Under the pieces are notes generated by a model. That model made no database searches. It saw only the letters and a list, made by a program, of their open reading frames with translations, and was not told where the DNA came from. Shown here piece after piece: positions 35,954-45,095 of a stretch of 64,000 nucleotides of DNA. The stretch is taken from positions 1,736,001 through 1,800,000 of the forward strand of contig NZ_JABMEG010000001.1 of assembly GCF_013179735.1 (NCBI RefSeq), read 5' to 3'. The number at the start of each line of letters is the position of its first letter. The first letter of the stretch is position 1. Made by a program: the position numbers and the translations under genes. The DNA comes from Permianibacter fluminis (lineage in GTDB: Bacteria; Pseudomonadota; Gammaproteobacteria; Enterobacterales; Permianibacteraceae).

Positions 35954-37513
35954 TCAGTGCTGGGCGCCGAACAGATCGGCGTATTCGGTCGACAGCGCTT
36001 TGCGGTCGATCTTGCCGTTCGGGTTGCGCGGCAGGTTGTCACGGACGATCAGTTTTTGCGGCTGCATGAAATTCGGCAGTTCTTTTTTCAGCGTCGCCAG
36101 CAGCTCGGCTTCGTTGTAGTCGCTGGTGGTTTTCAGCACCAGCACCACCGCCTGACCGAGCGTGTCATGGGCAATGCCGAGCGCGGCGACTTCGGCGATG
36201 CCTTTCTGGCGATACACCACATCTTCCAGTTCGCTCGGCGAAATGCGGTTGCCGCTGCACTTGATCATGTCGTCCTTGCGGCCGATGAAGTACAAAAAGC
36301 CTTCGACATCTTTCTTGACGGTGTCACCGGAGAACACGGCGATTTCCGGCAGCATCAAACCGTTGACCCGCTTCGGCAGAATCTTGAACCGCTCAGCGGT
36401 CTTGTCCGGCGAGTTCCAGTAACCGAGCGAGACCAGCGCACCGCGGTGCACCAGTTCACCCGGTTCATCGGGGCCGCACTCGCTGCCGTCTTCACGCAGC
36501 ACAACGATTTCGGCATTCGGAATCGCTTTGCCCATCGAGCCCGGGCGGGTGTCGACTTCGCTCGGCGGCAGGAAGGTCGAGCGGAACGCTTCGGTCAAAC
36601 CGTACATCAAAAACGGCTTGGTTTTCGGCAACTGCGCGCGCAGCCCCTGCAGCGTTGCGAACGGCATGTGACCGCCGCTGTTGGTGAAATAGCGCAGCGT
36701 GTTCTTGGCTTCCTGCGGCCATTCGAGTTGCGCCAGCTGCACCCACAATGGCGGCACGGCGGCGAGACCGGTGATGCGGTGTTTGACGCAGGCTTTGATC
36801 ACGTCATTCGGCAGCAGGTAATCCATCAGTGCGACCGAGGCGCCGACCGAGAACGCGGTGGTGAGCTGCGACAGACCGTAATCGAACGACAGCGGCAGCA
36901 CCGCGAGCAGGCGATCGTCTGGGGTGTTTTCCAGATACTCGGCAACGCTATGCGCGCCGGCGACCATGTTGCGGTGTGACAGCACGACGCCTTTCGGATT
37001 ACCGGTCGAACCGGAGGTGTACAAAATCGACACGACATCACCATCGATGCGGCGATGCGGTTGGCTGCCATTGGCGCTGGCGAGGAAGGTTTTCCAGCTG
37101 ACTGTGCCATCGACGTCACCATCGACCAGCACGGTCTCTTGCAAATCCGGGCAATCTCGCAGCGCGTCTTTGAGCTGCTCGTAACGGCCTTTGGCGGTGA
37201 TCAGCGTGCGGACATTGCAGTCGCGCAGAATGTAGGCGACCTGCTGCGGTTTCAGCAGCGGGTTGACCGGCACGAACACGCCGCCGGCAGCGGCAGTGCC
37301 GAAAATCGCAATCGCGGTTTCGAATTGTTTGGGCAGGAAGAACGCGACTCGTTCGCCGGCTTTCAGGCCACGGGCGACGGCGGCATCGGCAAAGCCGGTG
37401 ATGGCATCGGCCAGCTGGCGGTAAGTGAGGGTGTCATCGCGGAAATGGAGCGCCGGGCGGTCCGGGAAACGCTCGGCCGAGCCGAGCAGCAATGCGTGCA
37501 GCAGTTCCTTCAT
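35954..37513 (-). CDS. acyl-CoA ligase (AMP-forming), exosortase A system-associated (TIGR03098 type)
   Basis: A 519-residue adenylate-forming enzyme. The P-loop-like motif (SILYTSGSTGNPKGVVLSHRN), YGLTEAFRST, the hinge/ATP region (FSGDTVKKDVEGFLYFIGRKDDMIK) and the C-terminal lysine motif (NPNGKIDRKAL) are all intact, so it should adenylate a carboxylic acid and pass it to CoA or a carrier. Together with the decarboxylase downstream it forms the signature pair of exosortase-associated polymer loci. No acyl carrier protein, exosortase (EpsH) or glycosyltransferase genes are in the window. Confidence 0.9.
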   Translation of the reverse strand: MKELLHALLLGSAERFPDRPALHFRDDTLTYRQLADAITGFADAAVARGLKAGERVAFFLPKQFETAIAIFGTAAAGGVFVPVNPLLKPQQVAYILRDCNVRTLITAKGRYEQLKDALRDCPDLQETVLVDGDVDGTVSWKTFLASANGSQPHRRIDGDVVSILYTSGSTGNPKGVVLSHRNMVAGAHSVAEYLENTPDDRLLAVLPLSFDYGLSQLTTAFSVGASVALMDYLLPNDVIKACVKHRITGLAAVPPLWVQLAQLEWPQEAKNTLRYFTNSGGHMPFATLQGLRAQLPKTKPFLMYGLTEAFRSTFLPPSEVDTRPGSMGKAIPNAEIVVLREDGSECGPDEPGELVHRGALVSLGYWNSPDKTAERFKILPKRVNGLMLPEIAVFSGDTVKKDVEGFLYFIGRKDDMIKCSGNRISPSELEDVVYRQKGIAEVAALGIAHDTLGQAVVLVLKTTSDYNEAELLATLKKELPNFMQPQKLIVRDNLPRNPNGKIDRKALSTEYADLFGAQH

Positions 37514-37629
37514 GGTCAGACAGCATCCTTGTCGTTACAGCATCGTCAGGCATCTGCACCAGGCGGCGGTCGCCGCCGGCAGACGAGGTCGCTATTCTAC
37601 AGGCTCCGGCCGCCACGCGAAGGCCTTCG

Positions 37630-38793
37630 ATGTCATCTGCCCGCCCTGAATTGCGTCGGCTGCTGTATGTCCTGACTCTGCTGATCGTCTACGTCTCGCT
37701 GTACCCGTTCCGGTTTCGGGTCGAGCCGATTCCGTTCGAGCCGGCCTGGTCGGCGGTCGACATGCTGGCCAATGTCCTGCTGTTCCTGCCATTTGGCCTG
37801 CTGGCGCGCTGGCTGGCGGGGCCGGGTCACGACGCCAGCCACGCCACCCGCAACCGGCTGGCCTTGCTGCTGCTGGCCGGCGCCGCGCTGGCAGCGGTGC
37901 TGCAATGGCTGCAGGTATTCGTGCCAAGCCGGCAGCCGTCGCTGATGGATGTCGGCATGAACTGGATAGGGCTTGGGCTGGGCGCGGGTCTGGCGCCGTG
38001 GTTGTCGCCCACACGGTGGCAGCACCTGGGCCGGTTCTGGCTCGACAGCCGGGCCGGCCTGTTGGTGCTGTGCTGGCTGGCAGCGCAGCTCAGCCCGTAT
38101 CTGCCCGGCAACCCGCTGCGGGCCATCGAGCGGCAGCTGTTCCTGTGGCAGCAGCTGCAATGGCAATTCGAGTTGCTCGCCGCGCACACGTTGGCCTGGC
38201 TGATTGTGCTGCGGCTGCTCAGGCCGGCGCTGGCGCCCTGGCGCCTCGGCGCGCTGATCGCTGTCTGCGTATTGCTGCAGCCCTGGCTGATGGGCAACGG
38301 CCTGCTTCGTGAGGAATTGCTGGCGCCACTCGCCGCCGGTCTGCTGCATGCGCTCGGTCTGCGCTCGCTGCGCTTGCTGCTGTGGCTGACCGTGTTGATG
38401 GTGCTGACCAAGGCGCTGAGCCCTTGGCATCCGATGACGGTTGCGCAGCCGTTTCGCTGGTTGCCGTTTGGCGGTCTGGTCAATGCCCCGGTGCCGTTTG
38501 CCTTGGCAACGTTGGCGGAAAAAGCGTTCTGGCTGGGCTGCCTGTATGAACTTGGATTGCGCATTGGCTGGCGCGAACGGCGCTGGCTTGTGCTCTTGTT
38601 GCTGCTGTTAGTGGCGCTGGAGTTTGGTCAGCGCTGGTTGCCGGGACACCGCGCTGAACTGACTGATCCGCTGTTGCTGCTGTTGATGGTGTTATTGCTA
38701 CGGACTGCCGCAGCCACGCCGCCGGCCGAGGCCAGTCGGGTCACTGCCGCCAATGCGGACACGCTGGCCCGCGTCAGCGCAAAAGCAGACTAG
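37630..38793 (+). CDS. VanZ-like family membrane protein
   Basis: A 387-residue polytopic membrane protein. The N-terminal part matches the VanZ-like pattern: YVLTLLIVYVSLYPF, then VDMLANVLLFLPFGLLA and LQWLQVFVPSRQPSLMDVGMNWIGLGLG. The C-terminal half adds about six further Leu-rich helices. The ATG at 37630 is used; the frame open to 37492 overlaps the divergent ligase gene. VanZ relatives are often found in exosortase and polysaccharide regions, where their role is unclear. Very high Leu/Trp content is normal for such proteins. Confidence 0.82.
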   Translation: MSSARPELRRLLYVLTLLIVYVSLYPFRFRVEPIPFEPAWSAVDMLANVLLFLPFGLLARWLAGPGHDASHATRNRLALLLLAGAALAAVLQWLQVFVPSRQPSLMDVGMNWIGLGLGAGLAPWLSPTRWQHLGRFWLDSRAGLLVLCWLAAQLSPYLPGNPLRAIERQLFLWQQLQWQFELLAAHTLAWLIVLRLLRPALAPWRLGALIAVCVLLQPWLMGNGLLREELLAPLAAGLLHALGLRSLRLLLWLTVLMVLTKALSPWHPMTVAQPFRWLPFGGLVNAPVPFALATLAEKAFWLGCLYELGLRIGWRERRWLVLLLLLLVALEFGQRWLPGHRAELTDPLLLLLMVLLLRTAAATPPAEASRVTAANADTLARVSAKAD

Positions 38794-38808
38794 CGGCAGC
38801 GTCAAATC

Positions 38809-38864
38809 CGATCAGAAATAACCGATCAGCAATAACTGGTCAGCAATAGCCGAATAGCAAATAC
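38809..38864. repeat. degenerate 14-base tandem repeat
   Basis: Four units: CGATCAGAAATAAC, CGATCAGCAATAAC, TGGTCAGCAATAGC, CGAATAGCAAATAC. It lies just after the VanZ-like gene, before the converging double-kinase gene. Confidence 0.7.
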
Positions 38865-38898
38865 GCGAACAAAGAATCGGCAAATAACACCTGCCTGC

Positions 38899-40350
38899 CT
38901 AGCGCAGGCCGCGTGCCTGCAAGCCTGCGGTGAAGGCCTGCAGCCGGTCCGGTTGCTCGGCAAAATTTTTCAGCAAGCGCTCCATGTCCTTGCCGAACAG
39001 ACGGCGATGCCGACGCTTGCCGGTGACCAGTTTGATGGCGTCGAGATCGAGCAGTACCGGCCGACCGTCGCGAATCAGGATGTTGGTGGCCTTGGTGTCG
39101 CCATGAACCAGTTGCAGCGAATGCAATTCGGCAAACAGATCCAACACCCGCTCGATGACTTGCTGCTGTGCTGCTGTCAGCGGCGCGTCGCCCGCGAGGA
39201 ATTCCCGCAGCGACGGTGCTGTCACCGCCGCGCTGACGTAAAACGCTTCCGCATTGAACGGGCCGTGCTTGCGCACCAATTGCAGAATCGGCAACGGCGT
39301 GTCGATTTCAAACATGCGCAAGGCGTGGGCAAAGCGGAATGAGCGATCGGCCCGGCTGGTGCTGAAGGCGCGCTTGAGCTGCTGCCAGCGGTTTTTCAGG
39401 TTGTAGCGCTTGATCACGACCGGGCCGGCGGCCCATTCACGGCGCACCACGGTGGCATTACCGAATTCTTTGTAGCGGATGCTGGCGTTATCGACGTCGG
39501 CATCCGGCGACGACAGGAACGTCTGGAGATCGCTGCCATCCCATTCCCGCTGTAGTACCGCCTGACCCGCACCGGTGCGCCGCGCTTCCAGCCAGGTGGT
39601 GCTGCGGCCGGCTTTGGCCAGCATGTATTCAAAACGTTGCCGACGATGGCGCTGAATGGCCGGCAAAAACGCCGCCCAGCTGAGCAGCGTTTCGCCAAAG
39701 CGCTGGCGCTGGTAATGCAGGAAGGCAACGGTCAGCAAATGATCCCAGCGCGGTGGCAGCTGCGAACAAAATACCGCGAAGTTTTCAAAGCCGGCGGCGC
39801 GATCGAGCGGGCCTTTTTGCTGATGCACTTCGTCGCCGTCGATGCAGACGACGCGACCCTCGTGCCAGAGAAAATTACCGAGATGCAGATCGGCTTGCCA
39901 GACGCCGCCAAGGTGCTGCCGGGCCAACACGTCGGCAACGGCGCTGAGCAGTTCCTGACGTTGCGCATCGGTGTCGAGCGCGGGCCAACGGGACACCAGA
40001 CTTTGCGCGCCCGGCAGCCAGGCCAGCAGCAATACCGTCACGGCATTGTCACTGGCAGTTCCGGTGTAGAGCAGCGGCGGGGTGTCGCAGCCGCAGTCGG
40101 TCAAGGCCAGCAGGCCATCGAGTTCACGTTTGCACAGTTGCCGATGCCGACCACGTTTGAAAAACAGTTTGGCAATGACTTCCGAGCTGCCGTAATGGCC
40201 GTAGAACGCCGCCCGTTTGCCCGGCATCAGCCGCAGCAGCCGATCGCAGGCCAGCGGACCGGAACGGTCTTTCAGCGGCAGGGCGAACGTCTGGGTTTGG
40301 CCGGGGGCCAGCTGACGCAGATAGTGAGCAACGGGGGAACGCGCCTTCAT
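38899..40350 (-). CDS. double lipopolysaccharide-kinase-like (WaaP/Kdo kinase-type) protein
   Basis: A 483-residue cytoplasmic protein with two kinase-like modules in tandem. Module one (about 50-200) has a candidate ATP lysine (VIAKLFF, Lys61), catalytic loop QADLHLGNF (Asp154, Asn159) and metal motif IDGDE (Asp171). Module two (about 300-480) repeats this: VVIKRYN (Lys314), HGDTKATNIL (Asp418, Asn423) and LLDLDAI (Asp435). Both look intact, resembling WaaP/Kdo-kinase (KdkA) enzymes that phosphorylate LPS core sugars. The ATG at 40350 is preferred to an upstream TTG. Neighbouring polymer genes support a cell-envelope sugar substrate, but none is proved. Confidence 0.8.
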   Translation of the reverse strand: MKARSPVAHYLRQLAPGQTQTFALPLKDRSGPLACDRLLRLMPGKRAAFYGHYGSSEVIAKLFFKRGRHRQLCKRELDGLLALTDCGCDTPPLLYTGTASDNAVTVLLLAWLPGAQSLVSRWPALDTDAQRQELLSAVADVLARQHLGGVWQADLHLGNFLWHEGRVVCIDGDEVHQQKGPLDRAAGFENFAVFCSQLPPRWDHLLTVAFLHYQRQRFGETLLSWAAFLPAIQRHRRQRFEYMLAKAGRSTTWLEARRTGAGQAVLQREWDGSDLQTFLSSPDADVDNASIRYKEFGNATVVRREWAAGPVVIKRYNLKNRWQQLKRAFSTSRADRSFRFAHALRMFEIDTPLPILQLVRKHGPFNAEAFYVSAAVTAPSLREFLAGDAPLTAAQQQVIERVLDLFAELHSLQLVHGDTKATNILIRDGRPVLLDLDAIKLVTGKRRHRRLFGKDMERLLKNFAEQPDRLQAFTAGLQARGLR

Positions 40351-40420
40351 GGCGGAGGACTGTGAACGGGTCGGCAAAAAAGGTGCGCCAGCCTAGCGGC
40401 AGCCGTCAGGAAGCTCAAGT

Positions 40421-40470
40421 AAAAACGCCACCACCCTCGGGTCTGTTGCAATGGCCCGGGAGTGGTGGCG
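40421..40470 (-). terminator. intrinsic terminator after the FimL-like gene
   Basis: Read leftward: CGCCACCAC outer arm, an inner CCCGGG-type stem, GTGGTGGCG, then TTTTTACTT. It separates the FimL-like gene from the double-kinase gene, which therefore needs its own promoter. Confidence 0.85.
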
Positions 40471-40527
40471 CGACTGGAGTCGTACTGTTGTCAGGTTTTG
40501 CCCGCGCTCTCGATTGGAAAACCGGGA

Positions 40528-42201
40528 TCAGGCAACCCGACGCGCCTTGCGCAAAGCCAGCGCCCTACTGTCGGCCAGCGTCAACACGCGGGCGGGCAGC
40601 GGCTGTTGGCCGAGCAGGCATTCAATACCGTAATCGACAGCCATCAGCAGGTCGGCAATCAGGGTCAGCACGCTAGCCGGCAGGCTACGCAGGGTGGTCG
40701 GGGCGACGGCCACGTCGACCATTTGCGAGACTTCCTGCAGCGGTTCGGCCAGCCGTTCCAGATTCAGGAAGGTCAGGGCATGGCAAACCCGCTGCAAGGT
40801 GCTGGTGACCTGCAGCAGGTGATTGCGCTGGCCGTTGGCGGCAATGTAGCCGTCAAAAGCGGCCGTGACTTCGCCGAGGTAATGGCGAATATCGGTCAGC
40901 GCGCTGATGCGGCCCTCGTCCTGCACGGCGGCGTGCGGCTCGGTGCCATCCAGCTCGGAGTTGACGCGGGCGCCGGCCAGACGGGTGTCGAGACCCAGTT
41001 TGACCTTGGCCAGACTGTTGATCAGCGTTTGCACGGCGCTGTGGCAGGCCACGATCAGCTTGTTGCTGTGCAGGCCAAAGGCATCGCCGGCTTCGATCAG
41101 GATTTGCGCCATGCTGTTCTGTTCGGCCAGCAGCAGGGTGTGGCCGAGGCGGCGGACGGTTTCGGTCAAGCCGGCAACATTAATCTCGGCGCCGGGGCTG
41201 GCGACCAGCAGGTGATTTTGTTCGGTCAATACCAGATTCAGTTCGTCACGAACCTGTTCGAGCACCAGTCGATAGGTGCTTTCGGCCGGAGCGCCGAGTG
41301 CCAACTGGGCTTCGGCCAGATCCAGCTGGTTGACCGGGCGCAGCTGCACGGAATAGGCCGCAGCCAGCGCGCTAAAGCCGGCGGCTTGTTGCTTGCACAG
41401 GCTCAGGTGATAGAACAGATCGCGCCAGAGCAATTCGGGCGGCAGCGAACGCAGATTGTTGTTGGCGGCGCGCAAGTGTTCGGCCAGATAGCGCTCCAGA
41501 TTACCCAGTACGCGCTTGCGGGCCGGGGTCAGCACCAGCTCTTGCTCGAGCGCACTGACAAACTGGCGGCTCAGCAACCAGAGTTCCTTGTGGCGGGCAT
41601 CCGGAGCCGAACTGACTAGGCTGCGACAGGCCTGATCGATCAGACGCAGACCAGGGCCGGATTGGGCTTGCGACAGCACATGCACCACGCCCAGCTGCAG
41701 CATCAGATGCTGGCGGCGGCCGGACAGATTGAGTTCATCAAAACCTTTCGGTGACAGCGCCTGGACGGCGGGGACCCGGACGGCAAAAAAGGCGCTTTCC
41801 GGCAATAACGGCAATTTGCGGCTGCTGCGCAGGCCATTGATGGCGGGCAGCACCAGTTCCGGCAAATCGCAGGTCTTGCCGGCAATGTAATCGACATAAC
41901 GGCCAATCAGGGCGCAGCCGAAACTGAGCCGTTCCAGCAGCGTCAGCGCGGCTGCATCGGGCTCGAATGCCAGATCCTGGACGGCTTCGAGGGCTTCCTG
42001 GGCAAACCGGCGAGCGGCCGGCAGTTCCAACAATTCAAAGGTACCGCGCAGGGCCAGCAGCGACTGGATGACGTCATCGAGGCCATCGCGCTGTTGCCAG
42101 TTTTGGGCGAACTGATCGAGGCCATCACCGGCCTTGTTGAGCAGATCGAGGACGTCACTGCGGACGAGCTGCAGTGCCGCTGTGCTGGAATTGACTTGCA
42201 T
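40528..42201 (-). CDS. fimL: FimL-like protein (ChpA N-terminal/Hpt-like domains)
   Basis: A 557-residue helical protein without membrane segments. Its length and pattern (a conserved start with Asp/Leu-rich helices, FELLELPAARRFAQEALEAV, then repeated long helices, and LLMAVDYGIECLL near the end) match FimL of Pseudomonas. FimL resembles the N-terminus of the pilus chemotaxis kinase ChpA/PilL and regulates type IV pili and cAMP signalling. The histidine-phosphotransfer-like helices appear to lack an obvious phosphorylatable HxxKG motif, as in FimL. I use the ATG at 42201; a GTG two codons upstream is possible. A Crp/Vfr homologue lies 4 kb away in the window. Confidence 0.75.
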   Translation of the reverse strand: MQVNSSTAALQLVRSDVLDLLNKAGDGLDQFAQNWQQRDGLDDVIQSLLALRGTFELLELPAARRFAQEALEAVQDLAFEPDAAALTLLERLSFGCALIGRYVDYIAGKTCDLPELVLPAINGLRSSRKLPLLPESAFFAVRVPAVQALSPKGFDELNLSGRRQHLMLQLGVVHVLSQAQSGPGLRLIDQACRSLVSSAPDARHKELWLLSRQFVSALEQELVLTPARKRVLGNLERYLAEHLRAANNNLRSLPPELLWRDLFYHLSLCKQQAAGFSALAAAYSVQLRPVNQLDLAEAQLALGAPAESTYRLVLEQVRDELNLVLTEQNHLLVASPGAEINVAGLTETVRRLGHTLLLAEQNSMAQILIEAGDAFGLHSNKLIVACHSAVQTLINSLAKVKLGLDTRLAGARVNSELDGTEPHAAVQDEGRISALTDIRHYLGEVTAAFDGYIAANGQRNHLLQVTSTLQRVCHALTFLNLERLAEPLQEVSQMVDVAVAPTTLRSLPASVLTLIADLLMAVDYGIECLLGQQPLPARVLTLADSRALALRKARRVA

Positions 42202-42399
42202 AACCACAGGTTCCCACCTTTAAAGGCAGCCAAAAACGGCTGCAAAGCACTGGTTTTTCTAACCCGGACGGGGAACGGCGGGCATCTAGCCCTCCCTGTG
42301 ACTTGGCACACAGTTTTGGTCCGGGGGGTATGAAAATTAACCAGCTGGAGGCTGCTTGTAAACAATAATGTAGAAGAATTTTCTGTGACGAGCGTTCGA

Positions 42400-42879
42400 T
42401 CAGGCGTTGGCTGCCGATGCAAAGGCCGGCTCTTCCGGCAATTCCGGTGGCTGCAAGCCGCCAGCGAAGTGCACACCGACCGCAAAAGTCTGCTGGCGCA
42501 AGGCCTCGCGCTCCTGCTCGGTCATCGGTTCGGCCCGAAGTGGCAGAAAGTCCTGCGGCAGTGCCGGCAGCACCGCGGTCTTGGCATTGATGACGCCATA
42601 CCACTGGCCGCCAATGCGGGTGACGGCAGCCACCACGACACCGCAGTGCTGGCACAGCAGAATGCGTGGCAGGTGTTGGCCGGCGACATACCAGGTGGCT
42701 TGCGAAGGCAGCTCGGCGGTCAGTTGCAAATCCTTGCCGGGGCCGCCGAACCAGCTGGCGCCTTGCAGTCGGCAAAAGCTGCACGGGCAGCCAAACACGG
42801 TCAAATTGCCGACGGCAGCTGGCAGAGTCATCGAGCTGGACAGATTGCCGCAATGACATTGCCCGGTAATGGTCAGCAT
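42400..42879 (-). CDS. GFA/CENP-V family zinc protein
   Basis: A 159-residue protein of the family named after glutathione-dependent formaldehyde-activating enzyme. The zinc ligands are in the standard spacing: CHCG (Cys8, Cys10), CPCSFC (Cys31, Cys33, Cys36) and CQHCG (Cys76, Cys79). The start at 42879 gives the family-like [10 protein letters not shown]; the longer frame has no similarity. Most members have no known substrate, so the formaldehyde name should not be taken literally. It diverges from rpe. Confidence 0.87.
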   Translation of the reverse strand: MLTITGQCHCGNLSSSMTLPAAVGNLTVFGCPCSFCRLQGASWFGGPGKDLQLTAELPSQATWYVAGQHLPRILLCQHCGVVVAAVTRIGGQWYGVINAKTAVLPALPQDFLPLRAEPMTEQEREALRQQTFAVGVHFAGGLQPPELPEEPAFASAANA

Positions 42880-43037
42880 CCGTTGTCTCCACCACGACGC
42901 CCATCCGGGGCGACAGCGCGCACTCACTTTACGGACTTTTGGGGGCGCTCGGCAACCGCTGGCGGCGGATCTGCAGGCTCCGTAGAATGTCGGGCCCCGC
43001 CGTCGGCTGTCGTTGTTCTGCAAGGTCCGGTTCGTCC

Positions 43038-43718
43038 ATGTCCAAATCCCCCTATCTGATTGCCCCGTCGTTGCTGTCCGCTGACTTTGCCAGGCTCGGT
43101 GAGGATGCCAACGCGGTATTGGCAGCCGGCGCCGATTGGCTGCATTTCGATGTCATGGATAATCATTACGTGCCGAACCTGACCATCGGACCGCTGGTCT
43201 GTTCGGCGCTGCGCAAGCACGGCATCACGGCGCCGATTGATGTGCATCTGATGGTCAAGCCGGTCGACCGGATCATTCCGGATTTCGCCAAGGCCGGTGC
43301 CAGCTTGATCAGCTTTCACCCGGAAGCGAGTGAGCATGTCGATCGCACCATCCAGCTGATTAAAGATCACGGTTGTCAGGCCGGTCTGGTGTTCAATCCG
43401 GCGACGCCGCTGCATTACCTCGACTGGGTTCTCGACAAGCTGGATCTGGTGCTGATCATGTCGGTCAATCCGGGCTTCGGCGGCCAGTCGTTTATTCCGG
43501 CGGCGCTGGACAAATTGCGCGCCGTGCGCGAACGGATTGACCGCAGCGGCAAACCGATTCGGCTGGAAGTGGACGGTGGCGTCAAAGTCGACAACATCGC
43601 TGCCATCGCCGCGGCGGGCGCCGATACCTTTGTCGCCGGTTCGGCGGTGTTTGGACAGCCCGATTACCATGCCGTGATCAACCAGATGCGGCAGCAACTG
43701 GCGACCGTGCGTGGCTGA
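43038..43718 (+). CDS. rpe: ribulose-phosphate 3-epimerase
   Basis: Pentose-phosphate enzyme interconverting ribulose 5-phosphate and xylulose 5-phosphate, a TIM barrel. 226 residues, with [34 protein letters not shown] (metal His/Asp), [28 protein letters not shown] and EVDGGVK. The ATG at 43038 begins the conserved sequence. Its end overlaps the possible GTG start of gph. The rpe-gph pair is conserved in gammaproteobacteria. Confidence 0.97.
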   Translation: MSKSPYLIAPSLLSADFARLGEDANAVLAAGADWLHFDVMDNHYVPNLTIGPLVCSALRKHGITAPIDVHLMVKPVDRIIPDFAKAGASLISFHPEASEHVDRTIQLIKDHGCQAGLVFNPATPLHYLDWVLDKLDLVLIMSVNPGFGGQSFIPAALDKLRAVRERIDRSGKPIRLEVDGGVKVDNIAAIAAAGADTFVAGSAVFGQPDYHAVINQMRQQLATVRG

Positions 43719-43740
43719 AGTCGGCATCGGTGGTGGGCAA

Positions 43741-44427
43741 ATGACGCCGCGCTGGTCGGCGCCGCGCGCGCTGCTGTTTGATCTGGATGGGACCTTGGTG
43801 CACAGCCTGCCGGATCTGGCGGACGCAGTGGATGCCATGTTGGCCAGCTACCAGTTACCGGCGCTCGGTGAGGCGCACATTAGCTCCATGGTTGGCAACG
43901 GTTCGCGCAAACTCATTGAGCGGGCGCTGTCGGCGTCAAGCTGGTGTGGCGCGCCGGGCCATTCAGACGAGCTGCTTGCCGACGCGCATCACCGCTTTCT
44001 GCAGCATTATCGTCAGCATGTCTGCGTTCGCTCATCGCTGTGCCCCGGCGTTGCCGAGCAGTTGCCGGTGCTGCAACAGGCCGGCATTAAACTGGCCGTC
44101 GTGACCAACAAGCCGATTGAGTTTGTGCCGCCGCTGCTCAAGGCGCTGGCCATCGCAGACGTGTTTTCCCTGCTCATTGGTGGCGATTCGCTGCCTGAAA
44201 AAAAGCCGTCGGCGCTGCCGCTGCAACAGGCCTGCGCCCAGCTTGGCGTTCCCGTTGCCGACAGCATCATGGTCGGCGATTCCCGCACCGATATCGAGGC
44301 CGCGCGGGCCGCCGGCATGCGGGTGGTCGCGGTCAGCTTTGGCTACAACCATGGCGAACCAGTGGCAGCATCACGGCCGGATGCGATCATCGATAACTTG
44401 AACGAGTTGCCGGCATTATGGCGCTGA
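43741..44427 (+). CDS. gph: phosphoglycolate phosphatase
   Basis: HAD-superfamily phosphatase that removes 2-phosphoglycolate, for example from DNA-damage repair. 228 residues from the ATG: the nucleophile motif LLFDLDGTLVHS, MVGNGSRKLIERAL in the cap, VVTNKP (motif II), KKPSALPL (motif III lysine) and MVGDSRTDIEAARAAGM (motif IV). A GTG at 43711 overlapping the rpe stop would add ten residues; the ATG places the first motif at the usual distance from the start. Confidence 0.94.
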   Translation: MTPRWSAPRALLFDLDGTLVHSLPDLADAVDAMLASYQLPALGEAHISSMVGNGSRKLIERALSASSWCGAPGHSDELLADAHHRFLQHYRQHVCVRSSLCPGVAEQLPVLQQAGIKLAVVTNKPIEFVPPLLKALAIADVFSLLIGGDSLPEKKPSALPLQQACAQLGVPVADSIMVGDSRTDIEAARAAGMRVVAVSFGYNHGEPVAASRPDAIIDNLNELPALWR

Positions 44428-44460
44428 ACGCTCGCGTTACGTCGAACGGTTGCCGCTGAC

Positions 44461-45036
44461 GTGCTGCTGCTGATCGACAACTACGATTCCTTCACCTGGA
44501 ACCTGGTGCAGTATTTTGCTGAACTGGGCGCCGAGGTCGTCGTGCGTCGCAATGATGCCCTGACGCTGGCCGATATCGACGCGCTGCAACCGGCGCAACT
44601 GGTGATTTCTCCTGGCCCGTGCACGCCGAATGAAGCCGGCATTTCTCTGGCTGCGATAGCACACTGTGCCGGACGTTTGCCGATACTCGGCGTTTGTCTC
44701 GGCCATCAGGCCATTGCCCAGGTATTCGGCGGTCGGGTCATACGCGCCGACGCGGTCATGCACGGAAAAACTTCACCGATTCATCACGCCCAGCAGGGCA
44801 TTTTTCGTGATCTGCCAGCGCCGTTTGCGGCAACCCGCTACCACTCGCTGATCGTGGATCGCCAGCAGTTGCCGGTCGAGCTGGAAGAAACGGCGTGGAC
44901 GGAACGCGCGGGCCAACGCGATTACGTGATGGGATTGCGGCATCGGCAGCTGCCGATTGAAGGCGTGCAGTTTCATCCGGAATCGATTCTGACCGAGCAC
45001 GGCCATCGCTTGCTGCAGAATTTTCTGATGCGCTGA
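44461..45036 (+). CDS. trpG: anthranilate/aminodeoxychorismate synthase glutaminase subunit
   Basis: Class I glutamine amidotransferase that feeds ammonia to TrpE and/or PabB. 191 residues with a GTG start: [31 protein letters not shown], the nucleophile in LGVCLGHQ (Cys79), GKTSPI, RYHSLIV and the His/Glu pair in GVQFHPESI. The sequence is close to both E. coli PabA and Pseudomonas TrpG, so it may serve both folate and tryptophan synthesis. Unlike in Pseudomonas, trpE does not precede it and trpD-trpC do not follow. No Shine-Dalgarno sequence is obvious. Confidence 0.93.
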   Translation: MLLLIDNYDSFTWNLVQYFAELGAEVVVRRNDALTLADIDALQPAQLVISPGPCTPNEAGISLAAIAHCAGRLPILGVCLGHQAIAQVFGGRVIRADAVMHGKTSPIHHAQQGIFRDLPAPFAATRYHSLIVDRQQLPVELEETAWTERAGQRDYVMGLRHRQLPIEGVQFHPESILTEHGHRLLQNFLMR

Positions 45037-45095
45037 CCGGCCTGCATGTCTTTCGGTGGGCGCCGTTTGTTGCGCTCGGATTCAGCGAGATGATT

